A stretch of DNA of 64,000 nucleotides from Aristolochia californica (GCA_029961685.1 JARWKL010000006.1:11228748-11292747); one strand, 5' to 3'. Positions 1 to 15,504 are shown, counted from the first letter of the stretch. The notes: generated by a model not told the origin, from the sequence alone. Numbers and translations: made by a program.

Positions 1-1099
1 CTAATGGAATTTCCCAAACTTGGATATCAAAATCTTTGTGTTCATTTGTGGTGTGAGAATAAATTTTCTTTACTTACATTTGTTGTAGTTTTAAATTTTT
101 TTGCTTACATAAACTCTAAAATTTTTATTTTGAAGTGATTTGTTTGCCTTTTTATCTCTTTATTTACTAGATAAAGGAAAAATTGAAAACTCAAGTTTTG
201 ATTTAAGAAAAAAGTATACATCTAAAATTGAAAAGAACAAATGTAGAGAAAAATAATTCCAAAGAGTGTCCGAAATTTTTAGGGATTGCAAAATCTTTCT
301 AGTTTTTATATATTAGGTTTCGGAATCACCGGGAAAAGGGGGAGGCAGGGGATTTTTAACTGAGTGTTTACTCCTAATCGATAACTCATTTATTACAAAA
401 ATATAGCCCATTACAAATGATTGACCGATTAATCACTTTACAATGGCAAAATATTGGCTCTTTGTACTCGAGTATATATCCCACTGCACATTCACATGAG
501 AATGTAATGAGGTTTGGATCCCAGAGGTCATTTGCATCTTTAACATGTTTCAAGCATGCATATCCATATTTAAAACAAGTATAGGATCAATAAGAAATCA
601 CTTTCTTATAAAATTCCAAGCAATTAGGGTTGGACTAGTGGAATTTTCCAAACTTGGATATCAAAAATGTTGTGCTCATTTGTGGTATGTGAATAAATTT
701 TCTTTACTTAAATTTGTTGTTGTTTTAAATTTTTTTGCCGACATAAACTCTAAAATTGTCATTTTGTTGTGATCATTTTGCCTTTTTATCTCTTTGTTTA
801 CTAGATAAAGGGAAAAGTGAAAACTCAAGGTTTGATGGAAGAAAAAAGTATAAATCTAAAATGAAAATACACAAATGCAGAGAGAAATAGTTCCAAAAAG
901 TGTTTGAAATTTTTAGGAACTGCAAACTCTTTATAGTTTTTTATAAATTAGGTTTGGCAATCGTCGGGAAAAGGGGGAGGCGGGGGATTTTTAACTGAGT
1001 GTTGACTCCCAATCCATAAATCATTTCTTACAAAAATATAGCCCGTTACGTATGATTGAACCATAAATCACTTTACAATCATCTATGATTGTTATGTCA

Positions 1100-4000
1100 G
1101 CTTTTTTGTAAATGGGCAAAATAATGGCTTGATTGGCTCGGGTAAATATTCCACCGCACATTCACTTGAGTATTTAGCGAGGTTTGGATCCCATAGGTCA
1201 TTTGCATCTTTTACATTTTACAAGCATGTGTATCCATATTTAAAAAATGGGTAGGATCAATTAGAAATCTCTTTCTTATAAAATTCCAAGCTATAAGGGT
1301 TGAACTAGTCGAATTTCCCAAACTTAGATATCAAAACTTTTGTGTTCATTTTTGGAGTGTGAATAAATTTTATTTACTTACATTTTTTGTTGTTTTATTT
1401 TTTTTTTTTGCATACATAAACTCTAAAATTTTCTTTTTTTTTTATCTGTTCGCCTTTTTATATATTTGTTTACGAGATAAATGGAAAAGTGAAAACTCAT
1501 ATTTGGTTTAAGAAAAAAAGTAAACATGTAAAATGAAAATGCACAAATGTAGTGAGAGATAATTCCAAAAAGTGTGTGTAATTTTTAGGGATTGCAAACT
1601 CTTTCTACTTTTTATATATTAGAAGATTTTTGATTGAGTGTTGACTCCCAATTCATAAGTCATTTCTTAAAAAAATAAAGCCCGTTACGCATGATTGTCT
1701 GATAATCCACTTTACAATCATCTATGATTGTTAGCTCAGCTTTTTTATAAATGGGCAAAATAATGGCTTGTTTGACTAGGGAAAATATCCCACCACACAT
1801 TCACTTCAAAATTTAAAGTGGTTTGGATCCCATAGGTCATTTGCATCTTTAACATGTTTCAAGCATGCATATCCACATTTAAAACATGTGTAGGATCAAT
1901 TAGAAATCTCTTTCTTATAAAAATCCAAGCTATTGGGGTTTAACTAGTGGAATTTCCCAAACTTGGATATCCAAACTTTTGTGTTCATTTTTTGTGTGTG
2001 AATAAATTTTCCTTACATTTGTTGTTGTTTTAATTTTTTTTTCAGACATCAACTCTAAAATTTTCATTTTGTTGTGATCTATTTGCCTTTTTATATCTTT
2101 GTTTACGAGATAAAGGAAAAAGTGAAAACTCATGTTTTGATTTAAGAAAAAAGTATACAGCTAAAAGAGAAATGCACAATTGTAGAGAGAGATAATTCAA
2201 AAAAGTGTCCGTAATTTTTAGTGATTGCAAACTCTTTCCAGTTTTTATATACAAGGTTTCACAATCGTCGGGAAAAGGGGGAGGCGGGGGATTTTTAACA
2301 GAGTGTTGACTCCCAATCCATTAGTCATTTCTCACTAAATTGTAGCCCTTCACGCACGATTGACTAATAAATCACTTTCCAATCATCTATGATCCTTAGG
2401 TCAGCATTTTTGTAAATGGGCAATATAATGGCCTGTTTGACTTGGGTAAATATCAAACTGCATGTTCACTTAAGAATTTAATGAGGTTTGGATCCCAGAG
2501 GTCATTTGAATCTTTAACATATTTCAAACATGCATATCCATATTTAAAACATGTGTAGGATCAATTAAAAATTTCTTTCTTATAAAATTCCAAGCAATTA
2601 GGGTTGAACTAGTGGAATTTCCCAAACTTGGATATCAAAAATTTTGTGTTCATTTGTGGTGTGTGAATAAATTTTATTTACATAGATTTTTTTTTGTTTT
2701 AAATTTTTTTGCATACATAAACTCTAAATTTTTTTGTGGTCTTTTTGCCTTTTTATCTCTTTGTTAACGAGTTCAAGGGAAAAGTGAAAACTCGAGTTTT
2801 TATTTAAGAAAAAATTTTACTTCTAAAATGGAAATGAACAAATGTAGAGAGAGATAATTCCAAAAAGTGTACGTAATTTTTAGGGATTACAAACTCTTTC
2901 TTGTTTTTATATATTATTTTTGCAATCGTCGGGAAAAGGGTGAGGCGGGGGATTTTTAAATGAGTGTCGACTCCTAATCCGTAAGTCATTTCTTACAAAA
3001 ATATAGCCCGTTATGCATGATTGAACAATAAATCAATTTACAATCATCTATGATTGTTAGGTCAGATTTTTTATAAAGGGGTAAAATAATGGCTTGTTTG
3101 ACTCGGGTAAATATCCCACAACACGTTCACTGGAGAACTTAATGAGGTTTGGATCCCATAGGTCATTTGCATCTTTAACATGTTTCAAGCATGCAAATCC
3201 ATATTTAAAACATTTGTGGGATCAATTAGAAATCACTTTCTTATAAAATTCCAAGCTATTAGGGTTGAACTAGTAGAATTTCCAATACTTGGATATAATA
3301 ACTTTTGTGTTCATTTGTCGTGTGTGAATAAATTTTATTTACTTTTTTTTTTTTTGTTATGTCGAATTTTTTGTATACATAAACTCTAAAATTTTCATTT
3401 TATTGAGATCTATTTGCCTTTTTAACTCTTTATTTATGAGATAAAGGGAAAAGTGAAAACTTTAGTTTTGATTTAAGAAAAAAGTATTCATCTAAACTGG
3501 AAATACCCAAATGTACAGAGAGATAATTCCAAAAAGTCTGTAATATTTTGGGATTGCAAACTCTTTTTAGTTTTTATATATTATGTTTAGAAATTGTCTA
3601 GAAAAGGGGGGGGGGGGGGGGGGGGGGAGGGAAGCTTTTAACTGAATGTTTACTAAAAATCACTTTACAATCATCTATGATTGTTAAGTCAGATTTTTTG
3701 TAAATGGGAAAAATAATGGCTTGTTTGACTCGGGTAAATATCCCACCCTATGTTCACTTTAGAATTTAATGAGGGTTGGATCCTATAGGCCATTTGCATC
3801 TTTAACATGTTCAAGCATGCATATCCATATTTAAAACATGTGTTGGATCAATAAGAAATCTCTTTCTAATAAAATTCAGATCTATTAGGGTTGAACTAGA
3901 GGAATTTCCCAAACTTGAATATCAAAACTTTTGTGTTCATTTGTGGTGTGTGAAAAAATTTTCTTTACTAATATATGTTGTTGAGTTAAATTTTTTGCAT

Positions 4001-6900
4001 ACAAAAACTCTAAATTTTCATTTTGTTGTGATCTATTTGCCTTTTTATCTCTTTGTTTACGAGATAAAGGGAAAAGTGAAAACTCAAGTTTTGATTAAAT
4101 AAAAAAGTATACATCAAAAATAGAAATGCACAAATTTAGAGAGAGATAATTCATAAAAGTGTCCATAAATTTTAGGGATTGCAAACTCTTTCTTGATTTT
4201 AAATATTATATTTCACAATCGTGGAGAAAAGGGGGAGGTGGGGGATTTTTATCTGAGTTTGGACTCCGAATTCATAAGTCATTTCTTACAAAAATATATC
4301 CCATTACGCATGTTTGACCGATAAATTAATTTACAATCATCTAGGGTTGTTAGGTTTTCTTTTTTGTAAATGGGCAAAATAATGGCTTGTTTGACTCGGG
4401 AAAATATCTCACCACACAGTCACTTGAGAATGTAATGAGGTTTGGATCCCACAAGTCATTTGCATCTATAACATGTTTCAAACATGCATATCCATATTTA
4501 AAAAAAAGTAGGATCAATTAGAAATCTCTTTCTTATAATTTCCAACCTATTAGGGTTCAACTAGTCGAATTTCCAAAACTTTGATATGATAACTTTTGTG
4601 TTCATTTGTGGAGTGTGAATAAATTTTCTTTACATACATTTTTTTTGTGTCAAATTTTTTGCATATATAAACTCTAAAATTTTCATTTTGTTGTGATCTT
4701 ATTTGCCTTGTTATCTCTTTGTTTATGAGATAAAAGGAAAAGTGAAAACTCAAGTTTTGATTTAAGAAAAAAATATATCTAAAATGGAAATGCAAAAATT
4801 TAGAGAGAGATAATTCCAAAAAGTGTTCATAATTTTTAGGGATTACAAACTTTTTCTTGTTTTTATATATTATTTTTCGTAATCGTCAAAAAAAGGGGGA
4901 GGAAGGGGATTTTTAACTGAGTGTTGACTCCTTATCCATAAGTCATTTCTTACAAAAATATGGCCCGTTACGCATGATTGACCAATAAACCACATTACAA
5001 TCATCAATGATTGTTAGGCCAACATTTTTTAAATGGGAAAAATAATGGCTTGTTTGACTAAGGTAAAGATTCCACCGAAAGTTCACTTGAGAATTCAAGC
5101 ATGCATATCCATATTTAAAACATGTGAAGGATCAATTAGAAATCTCTTTCTTACAAAATTCCAAGCTATTAGGGTTGAACTTGTGGAATTTCCAAAACTT
5201 TTGTGTTCATTTGCAATATGTTAATAAATTTTCTTTACTTACATTTGTTGTTGTTTTAAATTTTTTTGCATACTTAAACTCTAAAATCATCATTTAGTTG
5301 TGACCTATTTGCATTTTTATATCTTTTTTATGAGATAAAGGGTTGTGAAAACTCGAGTTTTCATTTAAGAAAGAAGTATACATCTAAAATGGATATTCTC
5401 AAATGTAGAGAGAGATAATTCCAAAAAGTGTCTCTAATGTTTAGGGATTGCAAACTCCTTTTAGATTTTATATATTAGGTTTTACAATCATCCGGAAAAA
5501 GGGAGAGGCAGAGGATTTTTAACTAAGTTTTGACTCCCAATCCATAAGTCATTTCTTATAAAAATAAAGCCCGTTACACATGATTGACCGATAAATCACT
5601 TTACAATCATCTATGATTGGTAAGTCTGCTTTTTTGTAAATGGGCAAAATAATGGCTTGTTTGACTCTGGTAAATATCAAACAGCACGTTCACTTGAGAT
5701 TTTAATGAGGTTTTGATCCCATTGGTCATTTGCATCTTTCACATGTTTCGAACATGCATATCCATATTTAAAACTTGTGTAGGATCAATTAGAAATCTCT
5801 TTCTTATAAAATTCCAGTCTATTGGGGTTGAACTAGTGGAATTTCTCAAACTTGGATATCAAATCTTTTGTGTTCAAATGTCGTGTGTGAATAATTTTTC
5901 TTTACTTTACATTTGTTGTAGATTTAAAATTTTGTCCACACATAAACTCTTAAATTTTTTTTTTGTGATCTATTTGTCTTTTTATTTATTTGTTTACAAG
6001 ATAAAGGGAAAAGTGAAAATTCAAGTTTTGATTGACTAAAATAGTATATATCTAAAATGGAAATGCACAAATGTAGAGAAAGATAAATCCAAAAAGTGTT
6101 CAAAATTTTTAAGGATTGCAAACTCTTTCTAGTTTTTATATATTAGGTTTCGCAATCGTCGGGAAAAGGGGGAGGCAATGGATTTTTAACTGAGTGTTGA
6201 CTCCCAATCCATTAGTCATTTCTTACTAAAATATAGTCCATTACACATGATTGACCAATAAATTACTTTACAATTATCTATGATTGTTAGGTCGGCTTTT
6301 TTGTAAACAGGCAAAATAATGACTTGTTTGACTCGGGTAAATTTCCCACCCCCACGTTCACTTGAGAATTTAATGAAGTTTGGAACCCAAGGCCATTTGC
6401 AAGTTTAACAAGTTTCAAGCATGCATATCCATATTTAAAACATGTGTAGGATGAATTAGAAATCTCTTTCTTATAAAATTCCATGCTATTATGGTTGAAC
6501 TAGTGGAATTTCCCAAAGTTGGATATCAAAACTTTGTGTTCATTTGTGGTATGTGAATAAATTTTCTTTACTTTCATTTGTTTTTGTTTTAAAATTTTTG
6601 GATACATAAAATCTTATATTATCTTTTTATTGTGATATATTTGCCTTTATCTCTCTGTTTACAAGATAAAGGGAAAAGTGAAAACTCATGTTTAGATTTA
6701 AGAAAAAAGTATACTTCTAAAATGGAAATGCACAAATGTAGAGAGAGAGAATTCCAAAAAGTGTCCATATTTTTATAGATTGCAAACTAATTCTAGTTTT
6801 TTTATATTAGGTTTTGCAATTGTTCAGAAAAGGGGGAGGCAGAGAATTTTAAACCTAGTGCTGACACCCAATCCATAAGTCATTTCTCACAAAAATATAG
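1100..6900 (+). repeat. Higher-order block, left member of the ~6.52-kb pair
   Basis: About nine monomers correspond one to one with those at ~7620-13420. Shared private variants include: the ACATTTTACAAGCATG-type landmark near 1211 and 7731; the TTCAAAA(T/C)TTAAAGTGG variant near 1805 and 8337; TATCAAAC near 2450 and 8975; the TTACTNAAAATC variant near 3645 and 10163; the loss of ~45 bp before the landmark at 5093 and 11600; and GAAGTTTGGAACCCA near 6374 and 12890. Divergence is higher than in the other blocks, so this duplication is old. Ends are approximate. Confidence 0.7.
3606..3627 (+). repeat. Run of 22 G residues replacing the G-rich block
   Basis: After GTCTAGAAAA comes an uninterrupted G run, then AGGGAAGC. 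In other units this place holds GGGGGAGGCGGGGG. It fits expansion of the G-rich block by slippage. It could also be a sequencing or assembly length error, since long G runs are hard to read. Confidence 0.8.
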
Positions 6901-7619
6901 CCCGTTACGTATGATTGATCTATTAATCACTTTACAATCATCTATGATTGTTAGGTCAGCTTTTTGTAAATGGGCAAAATAATGGCTTGATTGATTCGGG
7001 TAAATATCCCACCGTACATTCACTTGAGTATTTAATGAGGTTTGGATCCCGTAGGTCATTTGCATCTTTTTCATTTTTCAAGCACGCGTATCCATATTTA
7101 AAACATGGGTACGATCAATTAGAAATCTCTTACTTATAAAATTCCAAGCTATTAGGGTTGAACTGGTGGAATTTCCCTAACTTAGGTATCAAAACTTTTG
7201 TCTTCATTTGTGGAGTGTGAATAAATTTTATTTACTTAAATTTGTTGTTGTTTTAATTTTTTTGCATACATAAAAATTTTCATTTTTTTGTGATCTATTT
7301 GCCTTTTTATCTCTTTGTTTCCAATATAAAAGCAAAAGTGAAAACTCAAGTTTGGTTTAAGAAAAAAGTATACATCTAAAATGGAAATGCACAAATATAT
7401 AGAGAGATAATTCCAAAAAGTTTATGTAATTTTTAGGGATTGCAAACTCTTTCTCGTTTTTATATATTAGGTTTCGCAATAGTCGGGAAAAGGGGGAGGC
7501 AGAAGATTTTTAACTGAGTGTTGATCCCAGTCCATAAGTCATTTCTTATAAAAATATAGCCCGTTACGCATGATTGACCCATAAATCACTTTACAATCAT
7601 CTATGATTGTTATAGGTCA

Positions 7620-10600
7620 GCTTTTTTGTAAATGGCCAAAATAATGGCTTGTTTCACTTTGGTAAATATCCCACTGCACATTCACTTGTGTATTTAATGA
7701 GGTTTGGATCCCATAGGTCATTTGCCTCTTTTACATTTTACAACTATGAGTATCCATATTTAAAACATAGGTTGGATCAATTAGAAATCTCTTTCTTAAA
7801 AAATTCCAAGCTATTGGGGTTGAACTAGTGGAATTTTATCAAAACTTTGTGTTCATTTGTGGAGTGTGAATAAATTTTATTTACTTACATTTGCTGTAGT
7901 TTTAAATATTTTGCATACTTAAACTCTAAAATTTTCATTTTGTTGTTATCTTTTTGCCTTTTTATCTCTATGTTTACGAGATAAATGGAAAAGTGAAAAC
8001 TCATGTTTGGTTTAAGAAAAAAGTATACATCTAAAACTGAAATGCACAAATGTAGAGAGAGATAATTCCAAAAAGTGTCTGTAATTTATAGGGATTGCAA
8101 ATTCTTTGTAGTTTTTGTATATTAGGTTTCACAATCGTCAGAAAAAAGGGGGAGGCAGAAGATTTTTAAATGTGTTAACTCCCAATCCATAAGTCATTTC
8201 TTAAAAAAATATAGCACATTACGCATGATTGTCCGATAAACCACTTTACAATCATCTATGATTGTTAGTCAGCTTTTTTACAAATGGGCAAAATAATGGC
8301 TTGTTTGACTCGGGAAATATCCCACCGCATGTTCACTTCAAAACTTAAAGTGGTTTGGATCCCATTGGTCATTTGCATCTTTAACATGTTTCAAGCATGG
8401 ATTTCCATATTTAAAACATGTGTAGTATCAATTAGAAATTTCTTTCTAATAAATTTCCAAGCTATTGGGGTTGAACTAGTGGAATTTCCCAAACTTGGAA
8501 ATCAAAACTTTTGTGTTCATTTTTTGTATGTGAATAAATTTTCTGCACTTACATTTGTTATTTCTTCAGACATCAACTCTAATTTTTTTCTTTTGTGGTG
8601 ATCTATTTGCCTTGTTATATCTTTGTTTACGAGATAAAGGGAAAAGTTAAAACTCAAGTTTTGATTTACGAAAAAAATATACATCTAAAATGGAAATGCA
8701 CAAATGTAGAGAGAGATAATTCCAAAAGTGTTCGTAATTTTTAGGCATTGCAAACTCTTTCTAGTTTTTATTTACTATGTTTCGCAATCATCGGGAAAAG
8801 GGGGAGGCGAGGGATTTTTGACAGAGTGTTGACTCCCAATCCATAAGTAATTTCTTACAAATTATATCCCGTTACTCATGATTGACTGATAAATCACTTT
8901 CCAATCATCTATGATTCTTTGGTCAGCATTTTTGTAAATGGGCAATATAATGGCATGTCTGACTTGGGTAAATATCAAACCACATGTTCACTTGAGAATT
9001 TAATGAGGTTTGGATTCCATAGGTCATTTGCATATTTAACATGTTTCAAGCATGCATATCCATATTTAAAACATGTGTAGGATCAATTAGAAATGTCTTT
9101 CTTATAAAATTCCAAGCAATTAGGGTTGAACTACTGGAATTTCCAAAACTTGAATATCAAAACTTTTGTGTTCATTTGTGGTGTGTGAATAAATTTTCTT
9201 TACTTAGATTTGTGTTTGTTTTAATTTTTTTTGCAAACATTAATTCTAAATTTTTTTTCGTGGTCTATTTGCCTTTTTATCTCTTTGTTAACGAGATAAA
9301 GGGAAAAGTGAAAATTCAAGTTTTTATTTAACAAAAAAGTATACATCTAAAATGGAAATGCACAAATGTAGAGAGAGATAATTCCAAAAAGTGTCCATGA
9401 TTTTTAGGGATTAAAAACTCTTTCTTGTTTTTATATATTATTTTTGCAATCGTCGGGAAAAGGGGGAGGTGGAGGATTTTTAAATGAGTGTCGACTCCCA
9501 ATCTATAAGTCATTTATCACAAAAAATATAGCCCGTTACACATGATTGACCGATAAATCAATTTACAATCAACTATGATTATTAGGTCAGCTTTTTTGTA
9601 AAGGGGCAAAATAATGGCTTGTTTGACTCGGGTATACATCCCATGATAAGTTCACTAGAGAATTTAGTGAGGTTTGGATACCATAGGTCCTTTGCATCTT
9701 TAACATGTTTCAAGCATGCATATCCATATTTTAAACATTTGTAGGATGAATTAGAAATCACTTTCTTATAAAATTCCAAGCTAATAGGGTTGAACTAGTG
9801 GAATTTCAAATACTTGGATATAATAACTTTTGTGTTCATTTGTGGAGTGTGAATAAATTTTATTTACTTAATTTTTTTGTTGTGTCAAATTTTTTGTATA
9901 CATAAACTCTAAAATTTTCAGTTTGTTGAGATCTATTTGCCTTTTTATCTCTTTATTTATGAGATAAAGGGAAAAGTGAAAATTCTAGTTTTGCTTTAAG
10001 AAAAAAAGTATACATCTACACTGGAAATGCCCAAATGTAGAGAGAGAGATAATTCCAAAAAGTGTTCATAATTTTTTGGGATTGCAACCTCTTTTTAATT
10101 TTTATATATTAGGTTTTGCAATCGTTCGGAAAAGAGGGAGGCGGGGGATTTCTAACTGAATGTTTACTTAAAATCCATAAGTCATTTTGAACAAAACTAT
10201 AGCCCCTTTTTTTATAAATGGGTAAAATAATGGCTTGTTTGACTTGGGTAAATATCCCACGCCACGTTCACTTGAGAATTTAATGAGGTTTGGATCCTAT
10301 AGGCCATTTCAATCTTTAACATGTTTCAAGCATGTATATCCATATTTAAAACATGTGTAGGATTAATGAGAAATCTCTTTCTAATAAAATTGAGATCTTT
10401 TAGGGTTGAACTAGAGGAATTTCCCAAACTTGGATATCAAAACATTTTGTGTTCTTTTGTGGTGTGTGAATATATTTTCTATACTTATATTTGTTGTTAT
10501 GTTAAATTTTTTGCATACATAAACTATAAAATTTTCATTTTGTTGTTATCTATTTTCCTTTATAATCTATTTGTTTATGAGATAAATGGAAAAGTGAAAA

Positions 10601-13420
10601 CTCGAGTTTTGATTTAACAAAAAATTATTCATCTAAAATGGAAATGCAGAAATTTAGAGAGTGATAATTCCAAAAAGTGTCCATATTTTTTAGGGATTGC
10701 AAACTCTTTCTTGTTTTTATATATTATTTTTTGCAATCGTCGAGAAAAGGGGGAAGAGGGGGATTTTTAACTGAGTGTGGGCTCCCAATCCATAAGTTAT
10801 TTCTTAAAAAAATATATCCTGGTACGCATGATTGACCGATAAATAAATATACAATCATCTATGGTTGTTAGGTCTGCTTTTTTGTAAATGGGAAAAATAA
10901 TGGCTTGTTTGACTTGGGAAAATATCCCATCGCACGTTCACTTGAGAATGTATTGAGGTTTGCATCTTTAACATGTTTCAAGCATGCATATCCATATTTA
11001 AAACAAGAGTAGGATCGATTAGAAATCTCTTTCTTATAAATTTCCAACCTATTAGGTTTGAAATTGTCGAATTTCCAATACTTGGATATAATAACTTTTG
11101 TGTTCATTTGTGGTGTGTGAATAAATTTTATTTACATACTTTTTTTGTTTTGTCAAATTTTTTGTATACATAAAGTCTAAAATTTTCATTTTGTTATGAT
11201 CTATTTGCCTTTTTATCTCTTTGTTTATGAGATAAAAGGAAAAGTGAAAACTCAAGTTTTGTTTTAAGAAATAAGTATACACCTAAAATGGAAATGCAAA
11301 AATTTAGAGAGAGACAATTCCAAAAAGTGTTCGTAATTTTTAAGGGTTGCAAACTTTTTATTTTTTTTATATATTATTTTTCGCAATTGTCGAGAAAAGG
11401 GGGAGGCAAGGGATTTTTAACTGAGTGTTGACTCCCAATTCATAAGTCATTTCTTACAAAAATTTGGCCCGTTACGCTTGATTGAGCGATAAACCACTTT
11501 ACAATCATCAATGATTGTTAGGCCAATATTTTTTTAAATGGGCAAAAAATGGCTTGTTTGACTCAGGTAAAGATTCCACTTAAAGTTCACTTGAGAATTT
11601 AAGCAGGCATTTCCATATTAAAAACATGTGTAGGATCAATTCGAAATCTCTTTCTAATAAAATTTCAAGCCATTAGGGTTGAACTAGGGGAATTTTCCAA
11701 ACATAGATATCAAAACTTTTTTGTTCATTTGTGATGTGTTAATAAATTTTCTTTACTTACATTTGTTGTTATTTTAAAATTTTTTGCATATATAAACTCT
11801 ATAATCATCATTTTGTTGAGATCTATTTGCATTTTTATATCCTTGTTTATGAGATAAAGGGAATAGCGAAAAATCGAGTTTTGATTTAAGAAAGAAGTAT
11901 ACATCTAAAATGAATATTCTCAAATGTAGAGAGAGATAATTCCAGAAAGTGTCTGAAATTTTTAAGGATTGCAAACTCTTTCTAGTTTTTATATATTAGG
12001 TTTCAAAATCGTTCAGAAAAGGGGGAGGCGGGGGATTTTGAACTGAGTTTTGACTCCCAATCCATAAGTCATTTCTTACAACAATATAGCCCGTTACGCA
12101 TGAATGACCAATAAATCACTTTACAATCATTTATGATTGGTAGGTCTATTTTTTTGTAAATGGGCAAAATAATGGCTTGTTTGACTCTAGTAAATATCAA
12201 ACAACACATTCACTTGAGAGTTTAATGAGGTTTTGATCCCATTGGTCATTTGCGTCTTTCACATGTTTCGAACATGCATATCCATATGTAAAACTTATGT
12301 AGGATCAATTAGAAATCTCTTTCTTATAAAATTCCAATTTATTAGGGTTAAACTAGTGGAATTTCCCAAACTTGGATATCAAATCTTTTGTGTTCAACTG
12401 TCGTGTGTGAATAATTTTTCTTTACTTACATTTGTTGTTGTTTTAAAAAAAAATTCCCTACTTAAAGTCTAATTTTAATTTTTTTTTTATCTATTTGCCT
12501 TTTTATATCTTTGTTTACAAGATAAAGGGAAAACTGAAAATTCAAGTTTGGATTGAAGAAAAAAATATACATCTAAAATGAAAATGCACAAATGTAGAGA
12601 GTGATAAATCAAAAAAATGTTCATAATTTTTAGGGATTGCAAACTCTTTCTATTTTTTATATATTAAGTTTTGCAATCGTCGGGAAAAGGGGGAGGCAAG
12701 GGATTTTTAACTAAGTGTTGACTCCCAATCTATTAGTCATTTCTTAAAAAAATATAGCTCGTTACGCATGATTGATCGATAAATCACTTTACAATTATCT
12801 ATGAGGTCAGCTTTTTTGTAAATGGGCAAAATAATGGCTTGTTTGACTCGGGTAAATATACCAACGCACGTTCACTTGAGAATTTAATGAAGTTTGGAAC
12901 CCATAGGCCCTTTGCATGTTTAAGATGTTTCAATCATGCATATCTATATTTAAAACATGTGTAGGATGAATTAGAAATCTCTTTCTTATAAAATTACATG
13001 CTATTATGGTTTAACTAGTGGAATTTCCCAAACTTGGATATCAAAACTTCGTGTTCATTTCTGGTAAGTGAAGAAATTTTTTTTACTTTCATTTTTTTTA
13101 AAAAAATTTCTTGCATACATAAATTCTATTATTATCTTTTTATTGTGATTTATTTGCCTTTATTCTCTGTTTACAAAATAAATGGAAAATTGATAACTCA
13201 AGTTTTGATTTAAGAAAAAAGTGTACTTCTAAAATGGAAATGCACAAATGTAGAGAGAGATAATTCCAAAAAGTGTCCATATTTTTTAGAGATTGCAAAC
13301 TATTTCTTTTTTTTATATTAGGTTTTGCAATCGTCCATAAAAGGGGGAGGCGGGGAATTTTAAACCTAGTGTTGACACCGAATCCATAAGTCATTTCTTA
13401 CAAAAATATAGCATGTTACG
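7620..13420 (+). repeat. Higher-order block, right member of the ~6.52-kb pair
   Basis: This block matches ~1100-6900 monomer by monomer at offsets of 6507-6534 bp. Its right part (from ~11135) also belongs to the left copy of the 8.72-kb duplication. The region around 4.5-6.9, 11.1-13.4 and 19.85-22.2 kb is therefore present three times. Adjacent units near 7071 and 7731 both resemble the unit near 1211, suggesting an extra local unit at the junction. Ends are approximate. Confidence 0.7.
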
Positions 13421-15504
13421 CATGATTGACCGATAAAGCACTTTACAATCATCTATGATTTTTAGATTAGCATTTTTGTACATGGGAAAAATAATGGCTT
13501 GTTTGAGTTGGGTAAATATCCCACCGCACGTTCACATGGGAATTTAATGAGGTTTGGATCCCATAGGTCATTTGCATCTTTAACATATTTCGAGCATGCA
13601 TATCCATATTTAAAACATGTGTAGGATCAATTAGAAATCTCTTTCGTATAAAGTTCCAAGCTTATAGGGTTGAACTAGTGGAATTTCCCAAACTTGGATA
13701 TCAAAACTTTTGAGTTGATTTGTGCTTGAATAAATTTTATTTACATACATTTGTTGTTGTTTTAAATTTTTTTGCATACATAAACTCTAAAATTTTTGTT
13801 TTGTTGTGATCTATTTGCCTTTTTAACTCTTTGTTTACAAGATAAAGGGGAAAGTGAAAACTCAAGTTTTGATTTAATAAAAAATTATACATCTAAAATG
13901 GAAATGCACAAATGTAGAGTGATAATTCCAAAAAGTGTATGTAATTTATAGGGATTGCAAACTCTTTCTAGTTTTTAGATATTAGGTTTCGCAATCGTCT
14001 GTAAAAGGGGGGGGACACAAGGGATTTTTGATTGAGGGTTGACTCCCAATCCAAAAGTCATTTCTTACAAAAATATAGCCCATTACGCATGATTGAACAA
14101 TAAATCACTTTAATTTGGTTTCGATGCCATAGGTTGTTTCCATCTTTAACATGTTTCAAGCATGTACATCCATATTTAAAACATGTGAAGGATCAATTAC
14201 AAATCGCTTTCTTATAAAATTCCAAACTATTATGGTTGAACTAGTAGAATTTCTCAAACTTAGATATCAGAACTTTTGTGTTCATTTGTTGTATGTGAAT
14301 AAATTTTCTTTACTTACATTTTTTGTTGTTTTAAATTTTTTTGCAGTCATAAACTTTAAAAATTTTATTTTGTTGTGATATATTTGCCTTGTTATCTCTT
14401 TGTTTACGAGATTAAGGGAAAAGTGAAAATTCAAGCTTTGATTTAAGAAAAAAGTATACATATAAAAAAGAAACGCACAAATGCAGAGAGAAATAATTCC
14501 AAAAAGCGTCTGTAATTTTTAGGGACTACAAACTCTTTCTAGTTTTTATATATTATGTTTCGCTATCGTCGGGAAAAGGGGGAGGCATGGGATTTTTAAC
14601 TGAGGGTTGACTCGCAATCCATTAATCATTTCTTACAAAAATATAGCCCATAACGCATGATTGAACGATAAATCACTTTACAATCATCTATGATTGTAAG
14701 CTCAGCTTTTTTTGTAAATGGAAAAAATAATCGCTTGATTGACTCGGGTAAATATCCCACTGCACATTCACTTGAGTTTTTAATGAGGTTTGGATCCCAT
14801 AGGTCATTTGTATCTTTTACGTTTTACAAGCATGCGTATCCATTTTTAAAACATGGGTATGATATTTTAGAAATCACTTTCTTATAAAATTTCAAGCTAT
14901 TAGAGTTGAAATAGTGGAATTTCCCAAACTTAGATAACAAAACTTTTGTGTTCATTTGTGGAGTGTGAGTAAATTTTATTTACTTACAAATGTTGTTGTT
15001 TTAAATTTTTTGCATTCATAAACTATAAAATTTTCATTTTGTTGTGATCTATGTGCCTTTTTATATTTTTTTTACGAGATAAAGGGAAAAGTGAAAACTC
15101 AAGTTTTGATTTATGAAAAAAGTATACATCTAAAATGGAAATGCACAACTGTAGAGAGAAAAAATTCCAAAAAGTGTCCGTAATTTTTAGGAATTGCATA
15201 CTCTTTCTAGTTTTTATATATTAGGTTTCACAATCATCGGGAAAAGGGGGAGGCGGAACATTTTTAATTGAGTGTTGACTCCCAATCGATAAGTTATTTC
15301 TTCCAAAAATATAGCCGATTATGCATGATTGACCGATAAATCACTTTACAATCATCAATGATTGTTAGGTCAGTTTTTTTGTAAATGGTCAAAATAGTGG
15401 ATTGTTCGATTCGGGTAAATATCCCACCACACAATCACTTTAATGCGGTTTGGATGTAAAAGGTCATTTGCATCTTTAACATGTTTCAAGCATGCAAATC
15501 TTTA

